The notes under the pieces: model-generated
What the model was told of the DNA's origin: nothing
Databases searched by the model: none
The model's input: the letters and a program-made list of their open reading frames with translations, nothing else
In this document: one piece after another, positions 26,452-35,270 of the stretch
Numbering within the stretch: position 1 is the stretch's first letter
How the letters are laid out: every line of letters starts with the position of its first letter
Source: Myxococcus virescens
Lineage (GTDB): Bacteria; Myxococcota; Myxococcia; Myxococcales; Myxococcaceae
Length of the DNA: 64,000 nucleotides
Assembly: GCF_900101905.1 (NCBI RefSeq)
Contig: NZ_FNAJ01000004.1
Span: forward strand, 434,001 to 498,000
Reading direction: 5' to 3'
Translations under genes and position numbers: made by a program

Positions 26452-27975
26452 TCAGGCCGCGCGGCGGGGCTGCTCGTCGGCGGCGTCCACCGCGGGGGTG
26501 GACTCCACCAGCTTCATCCGGCCGGACAGTCCCTGCAGGAGGCTGGAGCTGCCCACGTACAGGAAGCCCGCCAGGAACAGGACGATGAAGGGCACCGACG
26601 TGTAGATGCGCGCGTCGATGGCGAACCACAGCGCGCCGGTGAAGTAAGCGGCGAACAGCAGCTCCACCAGCGGCAGCAGCGACTTGCTGCCCCGGTACGC
26701 CTTCTTGACGGTGACGGCCTTCTTGCCCTCGGCGCCCGTCTTCGGCGTGCGCGCGAAGCCCGACTGCTGGTTGAGCAGCGCCTCGGCCACCGCCTTGGCG
26801 TTGCTGATGGCCATGCCGATGCCCAGGCTCATGAGGAACGGCAGGTACTTCACCCGCTCCCACCCCTTCGCGCCGCGCTCACGCTGCGCCGCCACGTAGA
26901 AGAAGCAGACGCTGGCGGTGGCCGTGAGGAAGAAGGGCAGGTCCAGGAACAGCGTGCCGTAGAGGCCGTGCTGGAAACGCACCACCATGCTGATGGGCAT
27001 CAGCACCGACAGCAGCACCATCAACAGGTACGCCATGTTGTTGGTGAGGTGGAAGAACGCCTCGCGCTTCACCACCAGCGGCAGGTCGCTCTTGAGAATG
27101 GTGGGCAGCAGCTTCTTCGCCGTCTGGATGGAGCCCTTGGCCCAGCGGTGCTGCTGGCTCTTGAAGGCGTTCATGTCCACCGGCACCTCGGCCGGGGAGA
27201 TGACCTCGGGCAGGAACACGAACTGCCAGCCCTTCAACTGGGCGCGGTAGCTCAGGTCCAGGTCCTCGGTGAGCGTGTCGTGCTGCCAGCCGCCCGCGTC
27301 GGAAATCGTGTCACGGCGCCAGATGCCGGCGGTGCCGTTGAAGTTGAAGAAGCAGCCCGCGCGGTTGCGCGCGGTGTGCTCGATGATGAAGTGCCCGTCC
27401 AGGAAGATGCTCTGGGCCTGCGTCAGCAGCGAGAACTCACGGTTCAGGTGGCCCCAGCGCACCTGCACCATGCCCACCTTGTCGTCCGAGAAGAACGGCA
27501 CGGTGCGCATCAGGAAGTCGGGGCTGGGCACGAAGTCCGCGTCGAACACGGCCACGAACTGGCCCTTCGCCAGCTTCAGGCCGTTCTCCAGCGCCCCCGC
27601 CTTGAAGCCCTGGCGGTTGACGCGGTGGATGTAGACGATGTCATGCCCCTTCTGGCGCTGACGCTCCACACACGCCCGGGCGATGCCACACGTCTCATCC
27701 GTCGAGTCGTCGAGGACCTGGATTTCGAGCAGGTCGCGCGGATAGTCGATGCGGCACACCGACTCCACCAGGCGCTCCACCACGTACATCTCATTGAAGA
27801 TGGGGAGCTGGATGGTGACCTTGGGCAGCGACTCCAGCTTGCCCTTTGGCGTCGGCAGCTTGAACTTGTGCCGGTAGTACAGGAACGCCATCCGGTACCT
27901 GTGCGAGCCGTAGACTCCCAGCACGCACAAGAGACTGAAATAGACGCCCAGGAAGATGATCTCGACGGTGGTCAT
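26452..27975 (-). CDS. Cellulose-synthase-like family 2 glycosyltransferase
   Basis: A 507-residue integral inner-membrane glycosyltransferase. An N-terminal TM helix (about 5-25) precedes the GT2 catalytic domain: LPIFNEMYVV, DDSTDET, the DxD-like VFDADFVP, TLTEDLDLSYRAQLKG and the processive-type QQHRW motif (SQQHRWAKGS). Four or more TM helices follow in the C-terminal half. The QxxRW motif marks processive synthases such as cellulose, mannan or glucomannan-type CslA enzymes, so it probably makes a beta-linked polysaccharide. The sugar is not determined. No export partner (outer-membrane pore) is adjacent. Confidence 0.88.
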   Translation of the reverse strand: MTTVEIIFLGVYFSLLCVLGVYGSHRYRMAFLYYRHKFKLPTPKGKLESLPKVTIQLPIFNEMYVVERLVESVCRIDYPRDLLEIQVLDDSTDETCGIARACVERQRQKGHDIVYIHRVNRQGFKAGALENGLKLAKGQFVAVFDADFVPSPDFLMRTVPFFSDDKVGMVQVRWGHLNREFSLLTQAQSIFLDGHFIIEHTARNRAGCFFNFNGTAGIWRRDTISDAGGWQHDTLTEDLDLSYRAQLKGWQFVFLPEVISPAEVPVDMNAFKSQQHRWAKGSIQTAKKLLPTILKSDLPLVVKREAFFHLTNNMAYLLMVLLSVLMPISMVVRFQHGLYGTLFLDLPFFLTATASVCFFYVAAQRERGAKGWERVKYLPFLMSLGIGMAISNAKAVAEALLNQQSGFARTPKTGAEGKKAVTVKKAYRGSKSLLPLVELLFAAYFTGALWFAIDARIYTSVPFIVLFLAGFLYVGSSSLLQGLSGRMKLVESTPAVDAADEQPRRAA

Positions 27976-28300
27976 CGGTGACGCTCAACCCCTGCCACAG
28001 CCCAGAGGGCCTGCGGTCCTTCCGTGCGGGGCGGCCCGGCTGATTCCGTCTCGCGCGGACCGGCGCGAGATGGGTCGTCCAAGCCCCCACATCGTATGTA
28101 CCCGAAAAGACAAGGTTTTGACCTTCGGGGAGTGATCGGCGCCGGACAATAGGAATGCGTTCAAGGCCGTGTCAAACTATTCCCCGGATTTGAACGTTCC
28201 GTTCACGGGGCACTGACACCCTGCGTCACTCCGATGACACCCAGCTTGTGTCCCTGGCGCCGGGGTTGAAACAACGCCAGGGGTTGACCGACCTGCGGGG
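27976..28300. other. Intergenic region with an inverted repeat and paired direct repeats
   Basis: The 325 bases between the GT2 gene start and the ddl stop hold no gene. They contain an exact inverted repeat, TGAACG-TTC-CGTTCA (28191-28205), nested in CCCCG...CGGGG. A third copy of CGTTCA lies at 28158-28163, and TGACACCC occurs at 28214-28221 and 28235-28242 (21 bases start to start, two helical turns). A weaker hairpin CCCTGGCG...CGCCAGGG (28252-28282) lies just past ddl and may end its transcription. The repeats are candidate regulatory sites for the GT2 gene. Confidence 0.45.
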
Positions 28301-29281
28301 TCAGCTCACCGCGCGGCGAGGTGCGCCCAGGCCCGGCGGATTCTCTACGGCGGGGGCCTCCAGGACACCGGCTTCGTCACGGGTGGCCAGCGCCAGGATG
28401 CGCTCCGTCAGCGCGGCGAAGTCCAGCCCCGCCCTGGCGGCGATTTTCGGCAACAGGCTGGTGGGGGTGAAGCCCGGCAGCGTGTTCACCTCCAGCACCA
28501 CGTCGTTCTCCGTGTCCGAGCACATCAGGTCCACCCGCGCCTGCCCGCGGCAGCCCAGCGCGCGGTAGGCCGCCAGCGCCAGGGCCTCCACGTTGGCCAC
28601 GCGCGTAGGAGACAGCCGGGGTGGGCAGAAGTACGCGGCCCCGCCCTTGTACTTGGCATCGAAGTCGAAGCCCTCGCGCGGCGTGGCCACCTCGCAGCTG
28701 CCCAGCACCTGGCCTCCGACGATGCCCACCGTGACTTCCCGGCCCGTTACGTAGCGCTCCACCAGGGCCTCGCCGCCGAACCGGCTGGCCTGCGCCACCG
28801 CGAACGCCAGCGCCTCCGGCTCACGCACCACGGCCAGCCCCACCGACGAGCCGCCGCACGCGGGCTTCACCACGCACGGGAAGCCCAGGTCGCCGTGCAG
28901 GGCCAGGGCGCGCCACGCGTCCTCGCGCGCCACCGTGTAGCCATGGGGTGTGGCCAGGTTGTGCAGGCGGAAGAGCCGCTTCGCGAAGGGCTTGTTCATG
29001 GCCAGCGCCGACGCCAGCACGCCCGAGCCCGTGTACGGCAGCTCCAGCAACTCCAGCAGGCCCTGCACCCGGCCGTCCTCGCCCATGCGCCCATGGAGCG
29101 CGACGAAGGCCACGTCCAGCTCGGCCGCGCGCAGTGCGCGGTCCAGGCCCGGCCCCGCGAAGATGCGGGTCACCTGATGGCCCCGGGACTCGAGCGCCGC
29201 CACCACGGCCTCTCCCGTCTTGAGCGAAATCTCCCGCTCCTCGCCCCACCCGCCCATCAGCACTCCCACGCGCTTGCCCAT
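28301..29281 (-). CDS. ddl: D-alanine--D-alanine ligase
   Basis: Joins two D-alanines with ATP for peptidoglycan precursor synthesis. The 326-residue protein shows the ATP-grasp signatures VGVLMGGWGEEREISL (start), FVALHGRMGEDGRVQGLLELL, FPCVVKPACGGSSVGL, the glycine-rich and metal-binding DVVLEVNTLPGFTPTSL, and RALGCRGQARVDL. The ATG at 29281 has GGAGG ten bases upstream; a longer reading to 29395 has no support. The extended C-terminus after TERILALA is short and variable. Cytoplasmic. Confidence 0.95.
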   Translation of the reverse strand: MGKRVGVLMGGWGEEREISLKTGEAVVAALESRGHQVTRIFAGPGLDRALRAAELDVAFVALHGRMGEDGRVQGLLELLELPYTGSGVLASALAMNKPFAKRLFRLHNLATPHGYTVAREDAWRALALHGDLGFPCVVKPACGGSSVGLAVVREPEALAFAVAQASRFGGEALVERYVTGREVTVGIVGGQVLGSCEVATPREGFDFDAKYKGGAAYFCPPRLSPTRVANVEALALAAYRALGCRGQARVDLMCSDTENDVVLEVNTLPGFTPTSLLPKIAARAGLDFAALTERILALATRDEAGVLEAPAVENPPGLGAPRRAVS

Positions 29282-29520
29282 GTCGATGTTGCCTCCTGGG
29301 CGGAGCACAGAGCATGGATGATGCCAGCCGCGCGGTGGTGGGCGGAGCGGGACGGTCTCCCTCGGAGACCGCATCGGGTGAGGGGCTTCAACCACGCCGT
29401 GCGCGAAGAGCAGGCGTGTCCTCCGGGCCGCGGCGTGGCCGGGGCGCCACGGAGCGGGCGGCCCGCGTCAGGCGCCGCTCCGTCTCCACGCCGCGAGCCG
29501 CGGACCTCGGGTGAGGCAGG

Positions 29521-29874
29521 TCAGCTGGCCGGGAACTCCGGCTCCAGGACGGGGCCCGGTCCGGTGGTGCCCGCGTCATCCTGAAGCCCGGCGTCCAGCT
29601 CTTCCGAGCCCGCGTCCAGGTCAGGGGTTCCCGAATCCGTGTTCAGGCCACCGTCGGTGTTCAGACCACCGTCGGTGCCCGCATCGGAGCCGCCATCGGA
29701 CGGCGCGCCGTCTTCGGGGACACACGCGTTGTCGACGCAGGTGTAGCCCTCCAGGCACTGGTTGAGCTCATCGCAGGGCTGCCCTTCCTCGTCGAAGTCG
29801 ACGAGGAGGCTGCATGCGGACAGCCCGGTGCTCAGGGCCATGAAAGCAACGAGGTTTCGCAAGGGACGGCGCAT
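29521..29874 (-). CDS. Small Asp/Gly-rich lipoprotein
   Basis: A 117-residue lipoprotein (MRRPLRNLVAFMALSTGLSAC, lipobox Cys21) with four Cys in a compact knot-like segment (PCDELNQCLEGYTCVDNACVPEDG). This is followed by an acidic Asp/Gly/Thr tail containing a tandem TDGGLN repeat. It follows the stop of the 608-residue PEGA-type gene by 2 bases, so the two are one operon. Function unknown. The acidic tail is typical of myxobacterial surface lipoproteins. Confidence 0.75.
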   Translation of the reverse strand: MRRPLRNLVAFMALSTGLSACSLLVDFDEEGQPCDELNQCLEGYTCVDNACVPEDGAPSDGGSDAGTDGGLNTDGGLNTDSGTPDLDAGSEELDAGLQDDAGTTGPGPVLEPEFPAS

Positions 29875-29876
29875 GG

Positions 29877-31703
29877 CTAGTAGTTCCGGAGATCGTCATC
29901 GTCGAGTGCGGGCCGCTTCTTCTTCTCTTCCTCTCGCCGCCGCTCCTCCTGCCGACGCCGCTCTTCCTGCTCGCGCTGCGCCGCGGCCTCCTCCTGCTTG
30001 CGCCGCTCCTCCAGCTCCTTGCGCTGGCGCTCCACCTCTTCACGGCGCTTGCGGAGCTCTTCCTCGCGCTGGCGCGCCTCGTCCTCCTGCGCGCGCTTGT
30101 TGGACGTGCCGGGCTCCTTCTGCTTCGAGGCAGGCGCCGTCTGCGCGGGAGGCGGAGGCATGGGCAACGGCTCCTTCTCCGCGGCGGGGGCCTCCTTCGG
30201 CGCGGGAGGCGTGTCCTGCGGCGCGGCCGCGGGGACGGGAGACGGCGCGGGGCGGCTCGCACGGGAGGTCGACTTCGAACCACCGCCGCCACCGTTGGCG
30301 AAGGCCAGGTAGCCGCCCGCGCCCGCCGACGCGAGGCCCAGGAGGATGCCGACGTCGGCCACCAGCGCGTACGTCTTGCCCGTGCTCTTGAGGTCCTGGG
30401 CGCGGCTGCTGTTCTGCGCCGCGCGCTTGAAGTCATCCGACTTCGCGGAGGCCTCCATGCCGAAGTAGACGCCGCCGGCCAGCAGCGCCACGCCGGTGGC
30501 CATCAGCACGTAGCCCACGGTACGGCGCGTGTTGCTGACGCCACCCGCGAAGTGCGTCACCGGCTTTCCGTCCTGGCGCGGCGCATCCGCCGACACCAGC
30601 TGCGCCAGCAGCGCCTGCGAACCATCCACCAGCCCATCCCCGCGCGGCACCGTCCCCAGCGCATAGGCCTGGTTGTGGCCATCCGACACGTCCAGGCGCA
30701 GCCCCGTCACCTCCAGCGGCGCGGTCCCGGCGCCACCGCGCACCAGGAGCGCCAGCACCTGGGACACGCCCGCGAGCGTTCCCAGCTCACGCAGGGCCGC
30801 GTCGCGCTCCGGGCTCTCCGGCTTGCGCGCCGCCTGCTCGGTGAACGTCTGCAGGCCCTTCTGCGCCGCCACGGGGGCCAGCGACAAGCTGACCTCGCCC
30901 TCGCGCTCCCGGCGCTGCGTCAGCGCGTAGCCCGGCGCCACCACCGTCACGTAGTGGTCCGCGGCCGTGAGGTCGGCGACGTCGACCGGCGAGATGCCCC
31001 GGAACTGGCCGTCCACGAACACCTGGGCCGGTACCGGCTCGGTGCTCACGCGCAAGCTGGCCTTGGTGCCGGTGAGCACCGCCTTGCGCTCCTTCTCCAC
31101 GAAGGTCATCTCCTCCGGCGGGAAGAAGTTGGGCGAGAAGCGCGCCTCCGGGTTCAGCGCCAGCGCGGTGCGAATCTCCAGCTGCGCGGCGGTGTTCTCA
31201 CCGTTGGCCACCTGCGACGCGGCCTTCATCACCCGCGCGCGGCTCAGCTCGGTGAAGCGCTGGGAGAGGTCGGCGCCCTCGTAGCCGCGCACCGCCTTGT
31301 CGAAGTGCTCGAGCGCCTTCTCGGTATCGAGCTCGTCGTAGGCGCGCTGGCCCGCCTTCATCGCCTCGGCGGCCTCGTCCTCACGGGCCTGACGCTCGCG
31401 CTGCCCGTCCGCGTCCAACGCGTCCGACAGGCGGACCAGCTTCAGCCGCCCCGAGCGCGTCACCGCCAGCTCCGCCTCGCGCGCCAGCCGGGCCGCGTCG
31501 CCACGGGCCGCCGCGTCCAACGCAATGGCCACCACGGTGACCGATGCCGCATCGGCCGGCGCATCCGCCGTCGCCGCGCTCAAGGCCCGGGGTACCAGCC
31601 GCGAGGACACCGGCGTCTGCGCCGCCGCGGGTCCCACGGCCAGCAGTCCCACCAGCCATCCACTCAACGCGGCGTGAACCGCTCGCACATTCGAAGGTCG
31701 CAT
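29877..31703 (-). CDS. PEGA-domain membrane protein with charged coiled-coil tail
   Basis: A 608-residue protein with a signal peptide (about 1-28) and a helical TPR-like N-terminal domain (about 105-180, AGQRAYDELDTEKALEHFDKA). A PEGA repeat follows (VSTEPVPAQVFVDGQFRGISPVDV), then two TM helices (about 395-470, VGYVLMATGVALLAGGVYFG and VADVGILLGLASAGAGGYLAF). After a Pro/Ala linker, the last 80 residues are a highly charged Arg/Glu helix (RREEVERQRKELEERR). The two-membrane-helix plus cytoplasmic tail topology suggests a link between the envelope and the cytoplasm. Function unknown. Operon with the small lipoprotein downstream. Confidence 0.8.
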   Translation of the reverse strand: MRPSNVRAVHAALSGWLVGLLAVGPAAAQTPVSSRLVPRALSAATADAPADAASVTVVAIALDAAARGDAARLAREAELAVTRSGRLKLVRLSDALDADGQRERQAREDEAAEAMKAGQRAYDELDTEKALEHFDKAVRGYEGADLSQRFTELSRARVMKAASQVANGENTAAQLEIRTALALNPEARFSPNFFPPEEMTFVEKERKAVLTGTKASLRVSTEPVPAQVFVDGQFRGISPVDVADLTAADHYVTVVAPGYALTQRREREGEVSLSLAPVAAQKGLQTFTEQAARKPESPERDAALRELGTLAGVSQVLALLVRGGAGTAPLEVTGLRLDVSDGHNQAYALGTVPRGDGLVDGSQALLAQLVSADAPRQDGKPVTHFAGGVSNTRRTVGYVLMATGVALLAGGVYFGMEASAKSDDFKRAAQNSSRAQDLKSTGKTYALVADVGILLGLASAGAGGYLAFANGGGGGSKSTSRASRPAPSPVPAAAPQDTPPAPKEAPAAEKEPLPMPPPPAQTAPASKQKEPGTSNKRAQEDEARQREEELRKRREEVERQRKELEERRKQEEAAAQREQEERRRQEERRREEEKKKRPALDDDDLRNY

Positions 31704-31772
31704 CTCTCGTTCACCTTTTGCCCGTTGCGCATCAAACGGACTGCACGGCGAAATGCAAGTGAGAAGGAGTCC

Positions 31773-33149
31773 TCAACGACCCGCTGCCCGGGATGGAGTG
31801 CGCGCGGGAGCGGATGCCATTCCGTGGAGATAGTCCAGGGCGACCCTCAAGGGATAGTCCTCCAGCTTCGCGGTGACGTCCCAGGGCTTGAGATTCTCGG
31901 GCAGCCCTCGAGGCTCGGGCGCGGCGGGCTCGGTCGCCGCCGTCGGCTCGGCGCGGAAGTGGCGCTGCAGGTCCTTCTCCCGCACCACGTCGCGCGGCAC
32001 CTTGCCTCCTGGCTCGTCGGGGACGAGGAAGTCCGGGGTGATGCCGCGCTCCTGGATGCTGCGGCCCTTGGGCGTGTAGTAGCGCGCGATGGTCAGCTTC
32101 AGCCCGGAGCCGTCCTCCAGCTCGATGACCGTCTGGACGCTGCCCTTGCCGAAGGTGGGCGCGCCCAGGATGGTCGCGCGGCCATGGTCCTGGAGCGCGC
32201 CCGCCACGATTTCGGACGCGGAGGCGCTGCCCGCGTTGACCAGCACCACGACGGGGTAGTCCTTCTCCGTGTCGCGGTCCTTGCTGCGCTCCACGGTGGC
32301 GTTTCGGCCATCCCGCCCCCGCGTGGAGACGATGGGCAGGTTGCCCGGCAGGAACCGGTCGCTCACCGCCACTGCCTGGTCCAGCAGCCCGCCCGGGTTG
32401 TTGCGCAGGTCCAGCACCAGCCCGCGCAGCTCCTTGCCGCCGTTGAGCGCGCGAAGCCGGTCCAGCTCCTTGCGGAGGTACAGGTCGGTGCGGTCCTGGA
32501 AGTTCTTCACCTTCACATGGCCGATGCCACCATGCAGCGCGCCCTCCACGGACACGATGCGGATGTGGTCCCGGATGATGGCGATCTCGCGCGGCGCGCT
32601 GAAGCCCGCGCGCATGATGGTCAGCAGCACGCGCCCGCCGGCCGGGCCGCGCATCTTCTGCAGCGCGCGCCCCACGTCCATGCCCTCGGTCCGCTCACCG
32701 TCGATGCCGACCAGCTCATCGCCGGCCTTGATGCCCGCGCGCGCCGCGGGCGTGTCGTCGATGGGCGCCACCACGACAATGCGCTCGCCCTTGCGCGCGA
32801 TTTCGATGCCCAGGCCGCCCCACTCGCCCGAGGTGTCGATTTTCATCTCCCGGTACACGTCGGGCGGGAGGAACACCGTGTGCGGATCCAACGTCTCCAA
32901 CATGCCCTGGATGGCGCCGTACATGAGCCGCTGGCGGTCCGGCGACTCCACGTAGTTGTTCTCCACGTAGGAGAGCACTCGCGCGAACACCTCCAGCTGC
33001 CGGTACGTGGCGTCGTCGCGCTCGGCCTGCTCCGCGCGGCCCGCCGTCCCCGCGTCCTTCCTGAGCGGCTCCGCGGCATGCGCCCACGGAGCACTCAGGA
33101 GGAAGAAGGCGGTCAGCGCCGCGCGCCATGGCTGGGAGGAACCCGTCAC
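31773..33149 (-). CDS. C-terminal processing peptidase (S41)
   Basis: A 458-residue periplasmic serine protease with a signal peptide (about 1-25). A PDZ domain (GLGIEIARKGERIVVVAPIDDTPAARAGIKAGDELVGIDG) lies before the S41 core. The catalytic Ser is in VNAGSASASEIVAGAL and the Lys in FGKGSVQTVIEL; this Ser/Lys dyad is diagnostic for CtpA/Prc. Such proteases trim the C-termini of periplasmic and lipid-anchored proteins and of peptidoglycan hydrolases. The start is a GTG at 33149 with AAAGGA about ten bases upstream. Confidence 0.92.
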   Translation of the reverse strand: MTGSSQPWRAALTAFFLLSAPWAHAAEPLRKDAGTAGRAEQAERDDATYRQLEVFARVLSYVENNYVESPDRQRLMYGAIQGMLETLDPHTVFLPPDVYREMKIDTSGEWGGLGIEIARKGERIVVVAPIDDTPAARAGIKAGDELVGIDGERTEGMDVGRALQKMRGPAGGRVLLTIMRAGFSAPREIAIIRDHIRIVSVEGALHGGIGHVKVKNFQDRTDLYLRKELDRLRALNGGKELRGLVLDLRNNPGGLLDQAVAVSDRFLPGNLPIVSTRGRDGRNATVERSKDRDTEKDYPVVVLVNAGSASASEIVAGALQDHGRATILGAPTFGKGSVQTVIELEDGSGLKLTIARYYTPKGRSIQERGITPDFLVPDEPGGKVPRDVVREKDLQRHFRAEPTAATEPAAPEPRGLPENLKPWDVTAKLEDYPLRVALDYLHGMASAPARTPSRAAGR

Positions 33150-33165
33150 GTCGGTACGTCCTTTC

Positions 33166-33180
33166 CCGGGGCGGCCCCGG
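33166..33180. other. GC-rich hairpin before the S41 peptidase gene
   Basis: CCGGGG (33166-33171) and CCCCGG (33175-33180) form a tight stem with a 3-base loop. It is extended by CCTT/AAAGG on the minus strand and sits just before the RBS of the gene at 33149. It could be a weak terminator for the upstream alpha/beta hydrolase gene or an attenuator. Confidence 0.3.
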
Positions 33181-33206
33181 AAGGCTCGTACCAGTCTACC
33201 CGGCCC

Positions 33207-34067
33207 TCACAGCTCCGCCGAGTCGGCGAAACGCACCAGGTGCGACACCAGCTCGTCCGGGCGCTCCAGCTGCGGCACGTGCCCGAAGCCATCCACCACG
33301 CGCACCTGGGCATGGGCAGGCAGGTGGGCGCGGTACCAGTTCAGCGTCTCCGACGGCAGCAGCCGCTCACTGCCGCCCCACAGGAACAGCAGCGGCATGG
33401 CCAGGTTGCGCACCTGCTCCGGCAACAGGCAGGCGCGCGTGGCCAGCGCCTCCGCGGTCAGCGCCCGCACGGTGGGTGTGTCGTAGAAGTGCCGCAGCTC
33501 GTAGGCGAACAGCAGCGCGGGCAGGGGCGGACGGTGGAACAAGCGCCGCGTGAAGGCACGCGCCTCCGCCGGGGACTTCACGACGAACGAGTTGAGCAGC
33601 GCGGTGTTCTCCGCCTCCGGCAGTTGCGCGCCCGCGGGAGCCACCAGCGCCAGCGCGCGGACCCATTCGGGGTACTCCGCCGCCAGGTTCACCGCCATGG
33701 CGCCCCCCAGCGAGTTGCCCACCACGTAGGCCGGCGCCTTCACCACCTCTTCCACGTAGGCGCGCAGCACGTCGAACTGGTTGCGCACGCACACCTCGCC
33801 GCCGCAGTACTCCACGGAGAAGCCGTGCCCCGGCAGGTCCGGGGCGTACACGCGCGAGAAGCGCTTCGCCATCCCGAAGAGCGTGCGTCCGAAGCCGTTC
33901 GCCGAGCCGCCCAGCCCGTGCACCAGCACCACCGGCGGCCCCTTGCCCTGCCCCGTCAATGCGTAGTGGTGCACCGTCTGGCCACCGACCTGCACTGTCG
34001 TGGACTCGACACCTCGCGCCACCAGCATGTGCCGCAGCGCTTTTTGCATTCCGCCCATCAGGTCCAT
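33207..34067 (-). CDS. Alpha/beta hydrolase
   Basis: A 286-residue alpha/beta hydrolase. The oxyanion-loop motif VLVHGLGGSANGF is followed by the nucleophile elbow GNSLGGAMA. The acidic residue lies in the LFLWGGSERLLP region, and the His in DGFGHVPQLERPDEL. All triad positions are present. No signal peptide, so it is cytoplasmic or loosely membrane-bound. Substrate unknown; esters or lipids are typical for the family. Confidence 0.85.
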   Translation of the reverse strand: MDLMGGMQKALRHMLVARGVESTTVQVGGQTVHHYALTGQGKGPPVVLVHGLGGSANGFGRTLFGMAKRFSRVYAPDLPGHGFSVEYCGGEVCVRNQFDVLRAYVEEVVKAPAYVVGNSLGGAMAVNLAAEYPEWVRALALVAPAGAQLPEAENTALLNSFVVKSPAEARAFTRRLFHRPPLPALLFAYELRHFYDTPTVRALTAEALATRACLLPEQVRNLAMPLLFLWGGSERLLPSETLNWYRAHLPAHAQVRVVDGFGHVPQLERPDELVSHLVRFADSAEL

Positions 34068-34136
34068 GCGCTCGCCTGCTCCTCGCAGAAGGGTCCCACG
34101 ACAATAACAACGCGTCCGCGAACTTGCCGCAATGCG

Positions 34137-35270
34137 TCAGGGCCCGGGCGTCAGCCACAGGGCGGGGTCGACCGCCTGCCCGCCTTTGCGCACCTCGAAG
34201 TACAGGTAGGCCCCCTTGAGAGAGCCGGTGTCTCCGACCTCGCCCACCACGTCTCCGGGGAGCACCATGTGGCCCAGCTCGGCGGTGATGGAGGACAGGT
34301 GGGCCATGAGGGTGTGATAGCCGTCGCCGTGGTCCAGGATGAGCAGGTTGCCGTAGCCGCGGAGGGCGCCGGCGTAGGCGACGGTGCCCTCGGCCACGGC
34401 CCGCACCGGCGTGCCCGCGGCGGCGCGGATGTCCAGGCCCTTCTGGACGGTGACCGTGTTGAAGCGCGGGTTGACGACCTTGCCGAAGCCCACCTCGACG
34501 ATGCCTGACACGGGCCGAGGGAGCCTGCCTCGCAGCGCACCGAAGCCGCTCGTCGCGGGCAGCTCCTTCAGGTCCTGCACCATGCGCGTCAGCTCCGCGT
34601 CGGCCTGCTCCAACTCGCGCACCGCGCGCCGGGCCAGCTCCGCCTCGCCCGCGAGCGTGCCGACCACCTCCTCCAACCCTTCCTGCTGCATGCGGGCCAG
34701 CCGCTCCTGCTCCTGGAGGAAGGCCATGCGCGCGGCGAGCGACGCATGGAGCCGCTCCAGCTCGCGCGTCGCCTGACGCTGCAGCCGCGCCACACGCTGC
34801 ACGGTGCGCAGCAGCTCCAGGTCGCCGGACATGCTGGCCTCCAGCGCCCGGGCACGCCACACCAGCGCGGCGAAGTCCTCGGCCGACAGCAGCACCTCCA
34901 GCGGGCGGCGGCGCATCAGGCGGTACAGCGTGCGCAGGCGCGGAGACAGCCGGCGCAGTTGCAGCCGCAGCGCCTCGGCCAGCACGGCCTGCTCGCGCTC
35001 CGCCAGCAGCACGCGCCGGCGGAACACCGCCAGGTCCCCTTCCAGCGAGCGCACGCGCCGGCGGGAGAAGGCGGCCATCTCCTGCATCAGCTCCACGCCT
35101 TCCAACACGGAGAGCTTCTTCGCCTCCACCAGCGCCAGCGTCGCGCGCTGCGCGCTCAGCCGCTCACGCACCGCGGCCTGTTCGGCCTCCTCGGCCGCCG
35201 TCGCCGGAGCCGCCGCCGCGGCCGTCGAGGCCCACAGCCCCAGTGCCAGGAGGAGGAGGCGCCAGCTCAT
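34137..35270 (-). CDS. envC: EnvC-like murein hydrolase activator (degenerate M23)
   Basis: A 377-residue periplasmic protein with a signal peptide (about 1-20). A long coiled coil (about 30-235) precedes a LytM/M23-type domain (GLDIRAAAGTPVRAVAEG... LDHGDGYHTLMAHL... YLYFEVRKGGQAVDP). The usual M23 zinc ligands are incomplete: the first motif reads KGLDI and the terminal HxH is YFE, as in E. coli EnvC. An amidase activator rather than a peptidase is therefore likely. The ATG at 35270 overlaps the ftsX stop (ATGA). The coiled coil is the part that contacts FtsX in the known system. Confidence 0.85.
   Translation of the reverse strand: MSWRLLLLALGLWASTAAAAAPATAAEEAEQAAVRERLSAQRATLALVEAKKLSVLEGVELMQEMAAFSRRRVRSLEGDLAVFRRRVLLAEREQAVLAEALRLQLRRLSPRLRTLYRLMRRRPLEVLLSAEDFAALVWRARALEASMSGDLELLRTVQRVARLQRQATRELERLHASLAARMAFLQEQERLARMQQEGLEEVVGTLAGEAELARRAVRELEQADAELTRMVQDLKELPATSGFGALRGRLPRPVSGIVEVGFGKVVNPRFNTVTVQKGLDIRAAAGTPVRAVAEGTVAYAGALRGYGNLLILDHGDGYHTLMAHLSSITAELGHMVLPGDVVGEVGDTGSLKGAYLYFEVRKGGQAVDPALWLTPGP

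Noticed and set aside
29630-29700. Short tandem repeat (ACCGTCGGTGTTCAGACC-type units) that could suggest a CRISPR or VNTR
   Set aside because: It encodes the TDGGLN repeats of a lipoprotein tail in frame; there are no spacers and only two units.
30552-34508. A 1318-residue open frame on the plus strand
   Set aside because: It is antisense to the PEGA-type protein, S41 protease and hydrolase genes. His/Arg/Gln-rich composition and lack of a start context mark it as a shadow frame.
34137-35270. Active M23 endopeptidase annotation
   Set aside because: The zinc-ligand motifs are incomplete and the gene is coupled to ftsEX, so an EnvC-type activator is the better call.
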